A stretch of DNA of 64,000 nt, taken from assembly GCF_009765875.1 (NCBI RefSeq), contig NZ_LMUP01000009.1, forward strand, positions 584,205-648,204, given 5' to 3'. This stretch comes from Pedobacter sp. L105. Its GTDB lineage: Bacteria; Bacteroidota; Bacteroidia; Sphingobacteriales; Sphingobacteriaceae. Position 1 is the stretch's first letter, and each line of letters opens with the position of its first letter. Positions 53,189-62,408 of this stretch are shown here, in pieces. Position numbers and translations under genes: made by a program. Below the pieces are notes generated by a model, which saw only the letters and a list, made by a program, of their open reading frames with translations, was not told the origin of the DNA and made no database searches.

Positions 53189-55543
53189 ATGAAACGAATT
53201 ATATCTCTTGCTATCCTTTTGATCCAGGTTGTTTTTGTAATGGCACAATCACCCTCGGCCTTTGGAAAGAAAGTAAATTATATGCCTAAAGCTTTTGAAA
53301 AGCCATCTTCAACTACAAATGTGAGTGATGGCGGCGGTAAAACTAAACTGCCATGGGTAGTATTTTCAGACAGGGACGAAAATTACACTACCACAGCACC
53401 GGGAGGAAGTCTGATCATGAAAAAATTGAATTTCATGGAGCCATTTTATGTTTCAAAAGAGCAAAACGGTTACGTGAAACTGATCAAATATAAAGCTGGA
53501 ATGATCAGGGGTCGGAAGATCAACGATAAGAAAAGTGCAATTAGCTATGGCTGGATCCCGGTTTCTAAATTATTACTATGGCAACGGTCATATTCCAACC
53601 AGAAATCAGGTTATCCGGAAAAATCAATCGCAATTATCAATGGCACATTACCATTGGTACAATCGAAATTCTACTATGACAATACGGATTCTGCTTATGT
53701 ATATACCACTCCGGAGTTAAAGAAAAAAGCTACAAAGATCAGGCTGCATGAAATTAGTTATATTTTCAAAAAATCTGAAGACGGGAAGAAATACCTGATC
53801 GGTAATGAAGATCAGCTGGTAGCTGACAGTGCCAGAAAAAGTATTTATGGATGGATTGCGGCAGATGCCGTTCACAGCTGGGGAGACAGGTTATATATCG
53901 CCCCTTCGGCAAATGATTCTGATGATCTGAGTGATTCTGTGTCTATGACACTGAATAATGTACATGTAGATCCACTGCTGGATGCAAACGATATTATCCT
54001 TAGAGCCGCTCCGATTATTGGTGATGATGGAGGAAGTTTTACCGTTGGAGCAGCAAGGGATGTGTATAAAAAAACGGATAATAGAATCATTACTATCAGT
54101 GGTGCGGCGCTGACTTATCCGAATTACCTTACGCTTAGAAAAAATATCCATAAGATCAATGTGATATTCGTGGTAGACGGAGGAAGCCCAATGACTAAAT
54201 ATTTTTCGGGGCTAACCAATACGATTCAGTCTTTTGAAAATATTTTTAATGAGTACGGCAGGAATAACAAATTGAGTTATGGCGCTGTGGTATACCGTGG
54301 AGAATCAGGCTGCTCAACACCTGGCGTATTAACTACACCAGAATTATCCCCGGATTACAGGAAGTTAATGAACTTTTTAACGGTTGAAGCTAAAAAAACA
54401 GAGCGCTGTGATGGCAGGGTGGCCAATCAACCTGTATATGACGGTGTGAGGGCAGGTTTAAGCCTGATAAAAAAACATCCTAACGAAACTAACCTGATTA
54501 TATTGGTTGGAAGTACAGGGAATGAAACTTCTTCCGGCAATCAGCTGACCCAGTTGGTAAATGAGTTTGGTGTTGCTGACGCAAGGCTGTTGTCTATTCA
54601 GATGTATAGTGATTATGATGAAACATTCAATAATTTTGTACTGCAATCTAAAAAGCTGGTTTCTGAATCAGCAGTTTACGCCGCAAAAAAGAAAAGAAGA
54701 TTTCTGGTTAAAGGAGAAGGGCTGAGCGATACGCAGGCTTATAATACAAGCCGCCTGGATTCTATTTCTTATTATCTGGATTATCCAAAAAATAGTTTGA
54801 TCCAGGGGGGGGTAGTTTTCCCTACCAAAGGTTCCGTGAATTCGAATGAATCCATGAATATTGCCATGCGCCGTTTCATCAAAGAAACTGACAGGGATAT
54901 CAGCAACCAGATCAATTCTTTAGACAGCGCATTCAGATTAACCGGTATTGAGCGTAAAAACCTGTCGGCTGCCGTAGAAGGGCAACTAGTGGCTCCTGTA
55001 ACGGATGAGGTTGCCGACCATATGCCACATAACGGATTTAAATATTACATGACTTCTTCAGTTCCTGTTGATGTGGTGGAAAAACACAGAAGCATGATGC
55101 AGTATGCTCTGGTACTCAATACTATGGAATTCAAACAGCTAAATGATGTGCTTTCGATGATGATTGGTCAAAACCTTCAAATGGATCAGTCTTCATTCAG
55201 AAAAAAACTGGTTGGAAATTATATCGCTATACAAAGGGTACTGCTGGCTAAAGACATTTCCAAAGGGGAGATCAGGTCGATGACACTGGGTAATTATTTA
55301 AAAATGGTAACCGGTTTGCCTGTAGAAAATGAGCTGCTGGCCAAATACAAGGTTAATGATCTGAAAAGGGAAAGCAGGATGCCACAGGTTGATTTCGAAG
55401 CTTATTTAAAGTTCCTGATCAGCTCCAGCGAAAATATCAGGAGAGGTGTTCAGTTTGGTCAGCAATTCATTTCTAACGGAAAAAACTACTACTATATCAC
55501 TGAGAACAATTTTGTTCAGAAAACCGAAAAGGAAAACCCTTAA
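53189..55543 (+). CDS. tssR: T6SS exported protein TssR
   Basis: A 784-residue exported protein with signal peptide ISLAILLIQVVFVMAQ. An SH3-like region lies in residues about 45-210 (VVFSDRDENYTTTAPGG, YGWIPVSKLLLWQRS), and a von Willebrand A-like domain around 320-500 (INVIFVVDGGSPMTKYF, then TNLIILVGSTGNETSS), where the MIDAS is of the altered form DGGSP. The C-terminal ~250 residues are mostly helical. TssR is a Bacteroidota-specific T6SS component expected in the periplasm or outer-membrane assembly. It starts 5 bases after the PKD gene. Confidence 0.8.
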   Translation: MKRIISLAILLIQVVFVMAQSPSAFGKKVNYMPKAFEKPSSTTNVSDGGGKTKLPWVVFSDRDENYTTTAPGGSLIMKKLNFMEPFYVSKEQNGYVKLIKYKAGMIRGRKINDKKSAISYGWIPVSKLLLWQRSYSNQKSGYPEKSIAIINGTLPLVQSKFYYDNTDSAYVYTTPELKKKATKIRLHEISYIFKKSEDGKKYLIGNEDQLVADSARKSIYGWIAADAVHSWGDRLYIAPSANDSDDLSDSVSMTLNNVHVDPLLDANDIILRAAPIIGDDGGSFTVGAARDVYKKTDNRIITISGAALTYPNYLTLRKNIHKINVIFVVDGGSPMTKYFSGLTNTIQSFENIFNEYGRNNKLSYGAVVYRGESGCSTPGVLTTPELSPDYRKLMNFLTVEAKKTERCDGRVANQPVYDGVRAGLSLIKKHPNETNLIILVGSTGNETSSGNQLTQLVNEFGVADARLLSIQMYSDYDETFNNFVLQSKKLVSESAVYAAKKKRRFLVKGEGLSDTQAYNTSRLDSISYYLDYPKNSLIQGGVVFPTKGSVNSNESMNIAMRRFIKETDRDISNQINSLDSAFRLTGIERKNLSAAVEGQLVAPVTDEVADHMPHNGFKYYMTSSVPVDVVEKHRSMMQYALVLNTMEFKQLNDVLSMMIGQNLQMDQSSFRKKLVGNYIAIQRVLLAKDISKGEIRSMTLGNYLKMVTGLPVENELLAKYKVNDLKRESRMPQVDFEAYLKFLISSSENIRRGVQFGQQFISNGKNYYYITENNFVQKTEKENP

Positions 55544-55545
55544 TT

Positions 55546-58053
55546 ATGAGTCTTACTAACGTTAGTGAATCGGTAAAATTAGCCTTAAGGGTGGCACAAT
55601 CCTTAGCTAAAGAATATCATAATCCGGAATTTACCGCCGCTCACCTGTTGAAAGGGCTGATGCATAAGGAAGTTGGATTGAGAGGTTTTCTATCGTCGAT
55701 AGGGAAAGATGAAGAATACATTAGTGAATGGGCCGAAGTAAGGATCGAGGAGCTGGACAAAATATCGGCTGCGCCGGATGAGGTAAAAGGTAGCCGTGAA
55801 ATTGCCATGGTATTTGAAGAAGCTGATCTGGTAAGGATAAAACTTGGGTTGGATTTGATTACGCCTGTTTGCGTGCTTACAGCTTTATGTAAGCCTGCAG
55901 TGGGATTTAAGCCAGACCAATTGAAGTCGTTCCCAATCAAGGAACGGGAGTTGCTTGATCTGTATATCAGGGATGAAGAGCTGCAGCAGGTAGTTGCACC
56001 AGGCAAATCAGCAGCGGGAAATTCAGAGAAAAGTGCGGGTGCAGCAACTGCCCTGCATAAATACTGTATTGACAGAATTGCCCTTGCCAGAGATGGAAAA
56101 ACTGATCCGATCATTGGCAGGGATAAGGAAACAAGGCAAATCATGGAGATCCTTTGCCGCAGGACTAAGCCTAATGTGATCATTACGGGGGATGCGGGGG
56201 TAGGAAAAACTGCATTGGTAGATGGTTTTGCACAGGATATTATTGCGGATAATGTTCCTGCATTGCTAAAAGGCGTACAGTTGTTTGAGCTTGACCTTGG
56301 ATCACTCATCGCGGGTGCATCGTACAAAGGGGAAATTGAAGACCGTCTGAAAAATATATTAAAAGAAATTAAACAATTTGATAAGGCTGTCTTATTTATT
56401 GATGAGATCCATACCTTACTTGATAACAAAGGCCCTATAGGGGGCGGGGTTGGCAATTTGCTGAAGCCTGAGCTGGCAAGAGGAGAAATAACAGTGATCG
56501 GTGCCACTACGATCGATGAATACCGTAAGATCATAGAACCTGAACAGGCCTTTAGCAGAAGGTTTGAAGTATTGCAGGTTAATGAGCCTAATGAAGCTTC
56601 TGCAATCAAAATGCTGCAGAAATTAACGGATAAATACGAAGAACATCACCAGCTGAAAATCAATCCGGAAGCTATTCCTGAATGTGTAAGGCTGGCAAAA
56701 CGCTATATGAAAGACCGCAGGTTACCTGATTCTGCATTTGACCTGTTAGACCGTACCATGGCAGCGATGAAGATGATGAATGATACTTCGGAGAAAGTTT
56801 TGGAAGAACTGAACGTATCACTGGCTGAATTATCAGCACTTGAAGAAAATACGCTGGAAGATTATAAGTGGCTCTACCACCAGCTTCAGGATAAAGTGAG
56901 CCCGGTTTTACTGGGGCAGCTGACAGACGAAACGCAGGCAGAAGCGTTTGAACAGCCAGAAGAATATCAGGAATATTTGAGGAGAAACCTGGATGCCCTG
57001 CAGGTACTTGCTGTACAAAAAACAGATGAAGTGAGTAAACAGGATATTGCCTCTATCGTTTCTTACAAAACAGGCATTCCTTTAGGAAAGATCCAGGCAC
57101 AGGAGAAAGAAAAACTGCTGAACATGGAACAATTTCTGAAAAGGAGGGTGGTTGGGCAGGATCAGGCTTTAAAAGCTGTTTCTGACGCCATTCTTGAATC
57201 GAGGAGCGGACTGAACAAGAAAGGCCAGCCCATAGGATCATTCTTTTTACTGGGACCTACAGGAACAGGAAAAACGGAATTAGCCAAGTCCATTGCTGAA
57301 TTTCTTTTTAATGATGAAAAGGCGATGATCCGTTTCGATATGTCGGAATTTAAAGAAGAGCATTCTGCTGCTTTGCTTTATGGGGCGCCTCCAGGGTATG
57401 TGGGTTATGAAGAGGGTGGGCTCTTAGTAAATAAAATCAGGCAGCAGCCTTATTCGGTGTTGCTATTTGATGAGATAGAAAAAGCGCATCCATCGGTATT
57501 TGATACTTTTCTGCAGATCCTGGACGAAGGGCATATGCATGACAGGTTAGGTAAAGAAGGTGACTTTTCCAATTCACTGATCCTTTTTACCTCGAATATC
57601 GGTAGTGAATGGATCGCAGGGCAGATTGCCCAGGGTGAGTTTCCTAAATCGCAGCAGCTGATGGATATCATGGCGGCACATTTCAGGCCTGAGTTTCTTG
57701 CACGTTTATCAGAGATCGTGCCGTTTGCGCCGATCAGTGAGCAGAATGTGGTACGGATCTTTGAGATCCAGCTAAAGAGCATGATCGATGCCCTGCATAA
57801 ACAAGGTATAGGTTTTGAGATTGAAGAAGAGGCCAAAGCGATGCTGGCGCTAAGTGGCTTCACGCCGAAATATGGTGCAAGACAGTTATCGGGAGTGATC
57901 AGAAATGAACTGAGAAGGCCGATCTCAAAATATATCATTTCTGGAGAACTGAAGAAAGGTTTTACAATTGTGATCAGGAAACATGCAGAAGAGGAAAAAC
58001 TGGAATGGGAAATCATCCCTGCACTGCCTGTTAATGAATTGGAAAACAAATAG
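55546..58053 (+). CDS. clpV: T6SS sheath-disassembly AAA+ ATPase ClpV/TssH
   Basis: An 835-residue Clp/Hsp100 ATPase. Its N domain (1-150) is followed by NBD1 with Walker A GDAGVGKTALVDG (about 214) and Walker B VLFIDEIHTLL, a middle coiled coil (about 410-480), and NBD2 with GPTGTGKTELAKS (about 569) and LLFDEIEKAH. The C-terminal D2-small domain reads FTPKYGARQLSGVIRN. It recycles contracted TssBC sheath. It starts 3 bases after tssR and lies upstream of tssB by 52 bases. ClpB/ClpA/ClpC are excluded by context and N-domain. Confidence 0.9.
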   Translation: MSLTNVSESVKLALRVAQSLAKEYHNPEFTAAHLLKGLMHKEVGLRGFLSSIGKDEEYISEWAEVRIEELDKISAAPDEVKGSREIAMVFEEADLVRIKLGLDLITPVCVLTALCKPAVGFKPDQLKSFPIKERELLDLYIRDEELQQVVAPGKSAAGNSEKSAGAATALHKYCIDRIALARDGKTDPIIGRDKETRQIMEILCRRTKPNVIITGDAGVGKTALVDGFAQDIIADNVPALLKGVQLFELDLGSLIAGASYKGEIEDRLKNILKEIKQFDKAVLFIDEIHTLLDNKGPIGGGVGNLLKPELARGEITVIGATTIDEYRKIIEPEQAFSRRFEVLQVNEPNEASAIKMLQKLTDKYEEHHQLKINPEAIPECVRLAKRYMKDRRLPDSAFDLLDRTMAAMKMMNDTSEKVLEELNVSLAELSALEENTLEDYKWLYHQLQDKVSPVLLGQLTDETQAEAFEQPEEYQEYLRRNLDALQVLAVQKTDEVSKQDIASIVSYKTGIPLGKIQAQEKEKLLNMEQFLKRRVVGQDQALKAVSDAILESRSGLNKKGQPIGSFFLLGPTGTGKTELAKSIAEFLFNDEKAMIRFDMSEFKEEHSAALLYGAPPGYVGYEEGGLLVNKIRQQPYSVLLFDEIEKAHPSVFDTFLQILDEGHMHDRLGKEGDFSNSLILFTSNIGSEWIAGQIAQGEFPKSQQLMDIMAAHFRPEFLARLSEIVPFAPISEQNVVRIFEIQLKSMIDALHKQGIGFEIEEEAKAMLALSGFTPKYGARQLSGVIRNELRRPISKYIISGELKKGFTIVIRKHAEEEKLEWEIIPALPVNELENK

Positions 58054-58104
58054 TAACAAAATAATGTATTATAAATAGAATATAAACCCTTAAATATCAA
58101 GACT

Positions 58105-58551
58105 ATGTTTAATTATGAAATTGGTGGTAACGAAAGAAAAATAGATACCTCAGAAGCATTCGCAGATATTGCCTTTAATAAAACACTCTTTATACAAAAA
58201 CTGACTGATAACGAACCGATCAAACCAGAAAAAGTAGAAGGCTTAAAAACTGTTCAGGAGGTTTTTAACCATTATAAACCAAGTGTACGTGTAGGATTTG
58301 AAAAACATGATGGTTCCCCTGTTTCGGAAACCCTGAATTTTGGTAACCTGGGTGATTTTTCGGTGAAAAGTATCATCAACCAAAGCAGTCACCTGACTAA
58401 TGTGAATATAGAAAGGGAAATGTCTTTAAATGTGATCAAACAGCTCAAATCAAATAAAACTTTAAAGTCTACGCTGGATGATGCAGAAACAAAAAGTGCA
58501 TTTATCAGTGCTTTAAAAAACTTTGTAGCTGAATTAGAAGAAAATAAGTAG
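58105..58551 (+). CDS. tssB: T6SS sheath small subunit TssB
   Basis: A 148-residue protein that forms the contractile sheath with TssC. The TssB region VRVGFEKHDGSPVSETLNFGNLGDFSVKSIINQS is present, and the C-terminal helix (LDDAETKSAFISALKNFVAEL) is the part that packs against TssC. The N-terminus (MFNYEIGGNERKIDTSEAFADIAFNK) is typical of Bacteroidota. It is 38 bases from tssC. Confidence 0.88.
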   Translation: MFNYEIGGNERKIDTSEAFADIAFNKTLFIQKLTDNEPIKPEKVEGLKTVQEVFNHYKPSVRVGFEKHDGSPVSETLNFGNLGDFSVKSIINQSSHLTNVNIEREMSLNVIKQLKSNKTLKSTLDDAETKSAFISALKNFVAELEENK

Positions 58552-58588
58552 TTAGGCGCAGGTCTGTTAACGATTTAAAATATTAGAT

Positions 58589-59980
58589 ATGTCAACTCCA
58601 GAAGAACAAAACATAACAAATGATGCTTCACATTCGGACGGTTATAAACCGGCTGAAAGAGAAGTGCAGGAAAAACTTTCCCTGAAGGACAGTTTAGATA
58701 AATTGGCAAGAGTAGGCGGTTTCGATTTGCTGGAAGCAACAGTAGATGGATTGCAGAATTTAAACCCGGATAGAAAAGCCAGGAAACAGATTTTCCTGAC
58801 CGGTGATGAGAAGAAAAAAGAAAGAGAAGAGCTAAAGAAAAAAATCCAGTTATGGATTGACGTGCTGGAAGAATCTGATTCTGTAGCGGGTATGGTAGAA
58901 AAAAGCACAGAAAAGCTGCAGGCGGCGGAAGAAAATCTGAATAAGAATATCGCAACTGCGCTCGAAACTACTAAAGAGCTTGAACAGGCTTACCGTTCGG
59001 TAAACCTCTTCTACCAAAATACAGAATCAGATAAACTGAAAAATGTAGTGTTGATGAATGCTTCTATGGATCAGATCAAAGATCTGGATAATCCCAGGTT
59101 TATTGATTATGTAGGGGATGAACTGAAACAAAAATTTGACCGTCTTGACCTGCGTGAAAATTATTCATTGATGGTTATTCCCGGATATATGGGGTCTAAT
59201 AAGGTAGTCGAAAAATGGGGTAAGATCGCACATGAGAATAAAGCAATGCTGGTGACAGATTTTGCTGATCTTGATCAGCCTGATGATGTGATTGACTTGT
59301 TTACTTCGGCAAACCTAACCGGTGGAGAGGCTTTCAGATCTAATGTGATCATGACGTGCAACTGGCTGGTAGGCAGAGGTAAGGTTGCGGAAGTTGGTGA
59401 AGAGGATGACCTGACCGTTCCCGGATCGGCAGCATTGGCGGGCAAGATGTATTATACGTTGATGTCGCAGGTAACAGCCGGTAAAAAACATGGTGCGATC
59501 AATGATGTGGATGGTGTTAAATTTGACCTTAAGAAAAGTGAGATCTCACACCTGGAGCGTATTGGTCTGGTTCCAATGGTAAATGAATATGGAAAGGTAA
59601 TGGCTTTTTCTGCCAAGACCCTGTTCAATGGTGATAATATCGGTCTGCAAACCTATTCTGTAGTCCGTGTATTCGATTATGTGACAAAAGTGCTTTTTGA
59701 TTTCTTAAACAGAAGGGCTTTTGAAAACTGGACTTCGAAAACTGAACAGGACCTAAGGGGTCAGATTGTGAAATTCTTAGACGGTATCCAGGGGCCTGAA
59801 CGTTTAATTGAGCGTTTTAAGATCATGCGTTTTGAGCGTGATGAGGTGCAAAAAGACAAGATCCACCTGGATATTCATATTACTCCTTATTTTCCTGCAA
59901 AAAGTTTTGTTGTAAAACTTGACGGGCAAAAAGGGGAGGATGAAGAAACTACCTGGAGCACAGAGTATGCGCAACAATAG
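58589..59980 (+). CDS. tssC: T6SS sheath large subunit TssC (DUF5458)
   Basis: A 463-residue large sheath protein of the DUF5458 type used by Bacteroidota. It carries a charged N-terminal extension (1-75), a helical segment (EKLQAAEENLNKNIATALETTKELEQ) and the conserved core RLDLRENYSLMVIPGYMGSNKVVEKWG, ending with FDYVTKVLFDFLNRRAFENW and IHLDIHITPYFPAKSFVVKL, the C-terminal handshake strand. It closes the plus-strand structural operon; a hairpin terminator follows. Confidence 0.88.
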   Translation: MSTPEEQNITNDASHSDGYKPAEREVQEKLSLKDSLDKLARVGGFDLLEATVDGLQNLNPDRKARKQIFLTGDEKKKEREELKKKIQLWIDVLEESDSVAGMVEKSTEKLQAAEENLNKNIATALETTKELEQAYRSVNLFYQNTESDKLKNVVLMNASMDQIKDLDNPRFIDYVGDELKQKFDRLDLRENYSLMVIPGYMGSNKVVEKWGKIAHENKAMLVTDFADLDQPDDVIDLFTSANLTGGEAFRSNVIMTCNWLVGRGKVAEVGEEDDLTVPGSAALAGKMYYTLMSQVTAGKKHGAINDVDGVKFDLKKSEISHLERIGLVPMVNEYGKVMAFSAKTLFNGDNIGLQTYSVVRVFDYVTKVLFDFLNRRAFENWTSKTEQDLRGQIVKFLDGIQGPERLIERFKIMRFERDEVQKDKIHLDIHITPYFPAKSFVVKLDGQKGEDEETTWSTEYAQQ

Positions 59981-60002
59981 GTTGTAGTTATTTTCTACGT
60001 AT

Positions 60003-60042
60003 AATCCGGGCAGATTGAAGAAATCTGTCCGGAATTTTTTTT
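60003..60042 (+). terminator. Terminator after tssC
   Basis: AATCCGGGCAGATT pairs with AATCTGTCCGGAATT (one G-T wobble), followed by a run of eight T residues. Confidence 0.85.
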
Positions 60043-60119
60043 ATGCAGCTCCTGGATTTCCTGACTTAACAATTTCTTTATAATTTAGCGTCAGAATCTT
60101 TACATGGATTCCCTGGTCT

Positions 60120-60689
60120 ATGAAACAGATACTGATCATCAATGGTGATCCTGAGAAAACCGATACTATCCGTTATCTAATCGATGCGTACCGCAAAGGC
60201 GCGGAGGAGGCAGGTGCCCACATCAGGGAAATCACGATTGTTGATCTGATCTTTAATCCAAATAAACAATTTAACAATAGCGTAACAGAGCTGGAGCCTG
60301 ATCTTAAACGGGCGCTGGATCAGATTATATGGTCTGGTCATGTGGTGCTTTTCTGTCCGGTTTACCTTTCATCTATTCCCACACGCATTAAAGGCTTCTT
60401 TGACCGGCTATTTATACCGGACCAGGTTTTTTTGGCTAAACAGCAGAATATCAGGAAGAATTTTGCAGGAAAGTCGGCCAGGATTGTATCCATTTTAGAT
60501 GAAGAAACTTTTGAGTACTGGAAACAGGACAAAAAAGTAACCTACCTTTCTATTAAAAGAAATGTATTCGAAAATTGCCGTTTTCACCCGGTACACACCA
60601 ATACGATAGGACAGTTATACTCCATAGAAAATGAGTACAGTAAGAAGTGGTTACGTAAAATGGAAACTTTTGGTGCCAAATTAATGTAG
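60120..60689 (+). CDS. Flavodoxin-fold NAD(P)H-dependent oxidoreductase
   Basis: A 189-residue flavodoxin-like protein. The N-terminal beta strand and FMN phosphate region ILIINGDPEKTDTIRY is followed by the second flavin loop FCPVYLSSIPTRIKGFFDRLFIPDQ, characteristic of the quinone reductase/FMN reductase (MdaB-like) group. It sits between tssC and hcp1 behind the tssC terminator, in the same direction. A link with secretion is not expected from known biology; it may be an unrelated insertion or part of the cluster's regulation of redox state. Confidence 0.82.
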   Translation: MKQILIINGDPEKTDTIRYLIDAYRKGAEEAGAHIREITIVDLIFNPNKQFNNSVTELEPDLKRALDQIIWSGHVVLFCPVYLSSIPTRIKGFFDRLFIPDQVFLAKQQNIRKNFAGKSARIVSILDEETFEYWKQDKKVTYLSIKRNVFENCRFHPVHTNTIGQLYSIENEYSKKWLRKMETFGAKLM

Positions 60690-60816
60690 TTAGAGGGTGA
60701 TTCGAGCCGATGTTAATATCTTTTTCTTATATCATACTGATTAGTAGCTGAGTTGGCAACATTTTTGCTTTACATGGAGCGATAATAAATTAATATCAAT
60801 CCTAAAACAAAAAGTT

Positions 60817-61212
60817 ATGGCTTTCAAAGCAAGATTAGACTTTTCGGGCAAGGAGTACGATGTGCTCCATTGTGCCTATTCCCTAAACCGTGATGTAGAT
60901 GCAAAAGGAAGACCCTCTTCCGGAGTGTATGGTGGTACGATCGATATTGAGATCGAATCAACAGAAGACACTTCTATCATCGAAGCAATGGTAAACAACC
61001 AGTACAAACCTTTAACAGGCACGCTGCTGATCAAAAAATCAGAAGAGGATGCAAAAATGAAGGAAGTGAATTTTGAAGATGGATACATCGTTAAGTATTC
61101 TGAAGGAATTAACATCACCGGCGATAACCCGATGACACTGAAATTCCAGATCTCTGCCCGTAAATTAAAACTGGGCAACGCCGAGCATGTAAATGACTGG
61201 CCAAAAGCGTAA
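60817..61212 (+). CDS. T6SS tube protein Hcp/TssD, copy 1
   Basis: A 131-residue Hcp ring protein of the Bacteroidota type, which stacks into the secreted inner tube. All three copies share RDVDAKGRPSSGVYGG, EIESTEDTS, MVNNQYK and NDWPK(A/P). Copy 1 differs most: it begins MAFKARLDFSGKEYDVLHCAY and has NITGDNPMTLKFQ in place of VNDNTPMTLSFV. It stands 128 bases after the reductase gene and 38 bases before copy 2. Confidence 0.93.
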   Translation: MAFKARLDFSGKEYDVLHCAYSLNRDVDAKGRPSSGVYGGTIDIEIESTEDTSIIEAMVNNQYKPLTGTLLIKKSEEDAKMKEVNFEDGYIVKYSEGINITGDNPMTLKFQISARKLKLGNAEHVNDWPKA

Positions 61213-61250
61213 TCAAAATTAAGGAAGTTAACCATTAAAAAATCATTATC

Positions 61251-61646
61251 ATGGCATTTAAAACCAGATTGACTCTTGGATCTAAAGAGTTCGACGTGCT
61301 GCAAACCAGCTATTCATTAAACAGAGACGTAGATGCAAAAGGGCGTCCGTCATCAGGTGTTTACGGTGGAACGATTAATATTGAAATTGAATCGACAGAG
61401 GATACTTCAGTAATCGAATCTATGGTGAATAACCAGTACAAACCACTTTCAGGAACGATTACCTTTAAAAAAGGTGAGGAAGACGCGAAAATGAAAGAAT
61501 TGACTTTCGAGGACGGTTACATCATTCAGTATAATGAAGGTATCGCTGTAAACGATAATACGCCAATGACTTTAAGTTTTGTCATTTCAGCACGTAAGCT
61601 GAAGATCGGCAATGCAGAACATATTAACGATTGGCCAAAAGCTTAA
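61251..61646 (+). CDS. T6SS tube protein Hcp/TssD, copy 2
   Basis: A 131-residue Hcp, nearer to copy 3 than to copy 1 (shared KTRL.LGSKEFDVLQ, GIAVNDNTPMTLSFV). Differences from copy 3 cluster in the surface region TSYSLNRD versus CSFSLNRD, TFKKGEEDAK versus VFKRGEEDSK, and at the end. Probably co-transcribed with copy 1. A strong hairpin terminator lies 9 bases past the stop. Confidence 0.93.
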   Translation: MAFKTRLTLGSKEFDVLQTSYSLNRDVDAKGRPSSGVYGGTINIEIESTEDTSVIESMVNNQYKPLSGTITFKKGEEDAKMKELTFEDGYIIQYNEGIAVNDNTPMTLSFVISARKLKIGNAEHINDWPKA

Positions 61647-61654
61647 TTGTAACC

Positions 61655-61694
61655 CAATAAACTTCTGCTTAATTGATTAGGCGGAAGTTTATTG
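61655..61694 (+). terminator. Terminator between hcp2 and hcp3
   Basis: A 14-bp stem CAATAAACTTCTGC/GCGGAAGTTTATTG with one G-T pair and a 12-base loop. The 301-base gap to hcp3 otherwise contains A+T-rich DNA and no recognisable gene, so hcp3 likely has its own promoter there. Confidence 0.85.
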
Positions 61695-61947
61695 TTGTAT
61701 CGTTTTGTCTCAATGTGTAGCATAAGTCAACACTTATCTGTTAGCAGTTAAATTACTATTAAAGTTGATTGTTTTTTTATTTTTAATTCGCAGAACTTAC
61801 AGCTGCGTATAAAAATAGAGAAATAGTGAGCTGTTTGATAGCTGATTTTAATTTAATATTAGATGATGTCAATTCTTTTAATAACTGGTCAAATTGTAAT
61901 TTTAGATCAACTAACAAACATTATCAAACACAAAAAAAATACACATA

Positions 61948-62343
61948 ATGGCTTTTAAAACCAGATTGAATCTTGGATCCAAAGAATTCGACGTGCTGCA
62001 GTGCAGTTTTTCATTAAATAGAGATGTAGATGCTAAAGGTCGTCCTTCATCGGGGGTATATGGCGGAACAATCCATATCGAAATTGAGTCAACTGAAGAT
62101 ACTTCTGTGATCGAATCTATGGTGAATAACCAGTACAAAGCCCTTTCTGGAACTATCGTTTTCAAAAGAGGAGAAGAAGATTCTAAGATGAAGGAACTGT
62201 CTTTTGAAGATGGTTATATCATTCAATATACGGAAGGGATTGCTGTAAACGATAATACACCAATGACTTTAAGTTTTGTGATCTCTGCGCGCAAGTTGAA
62301 ACTTGGAAATGCGGAGCATGTGAACGACTGGCCGAAGCCTTAA
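61948..62343 (+). CDS. T6SS tube protein Hcp/TssD, copy 3
   Basis: A 131-residue Hcp with start MAFKTRLNLGSKEFDVLQCS and end NDWPKP (KP instead of KA as in copies 1 and 2). It stands immediately before the candidate effector gene (65-base gap) and behind its own intergenic region, so it may be dedicated to carrying that cargo; Hcp lumens bind small effectors in other T6SSs. This pairing is inferred from position. Confidence 0.93.
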   Translation: MAFKTRLNLGSKEFDVLQCSFSLNRDVDAKGRPSSGVYGGTIHIEIESTEDTSVIESMVNNQYKALSGTIVFKRGEEDSKMKELSFEDGYIIQYTEGIAVNDNTPMTLSFVISARKLKLGNAEHVNDWPKP

Positions 62344-62408
62344 TTGCACTGTATGTTATCACCTGGTAGCGCTGGTGATGATTATATCTCGTTATTGATT
62401 ATGAATAG

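Noticed and set aside
55641..56609. Long (322-codon) minus-strand frame inside clpV
   Set aside because: It lies antisense to the clear AAA+ ATPase and has low-complexity serine-rich output, as expected from the reverse strand of a conserved gene.
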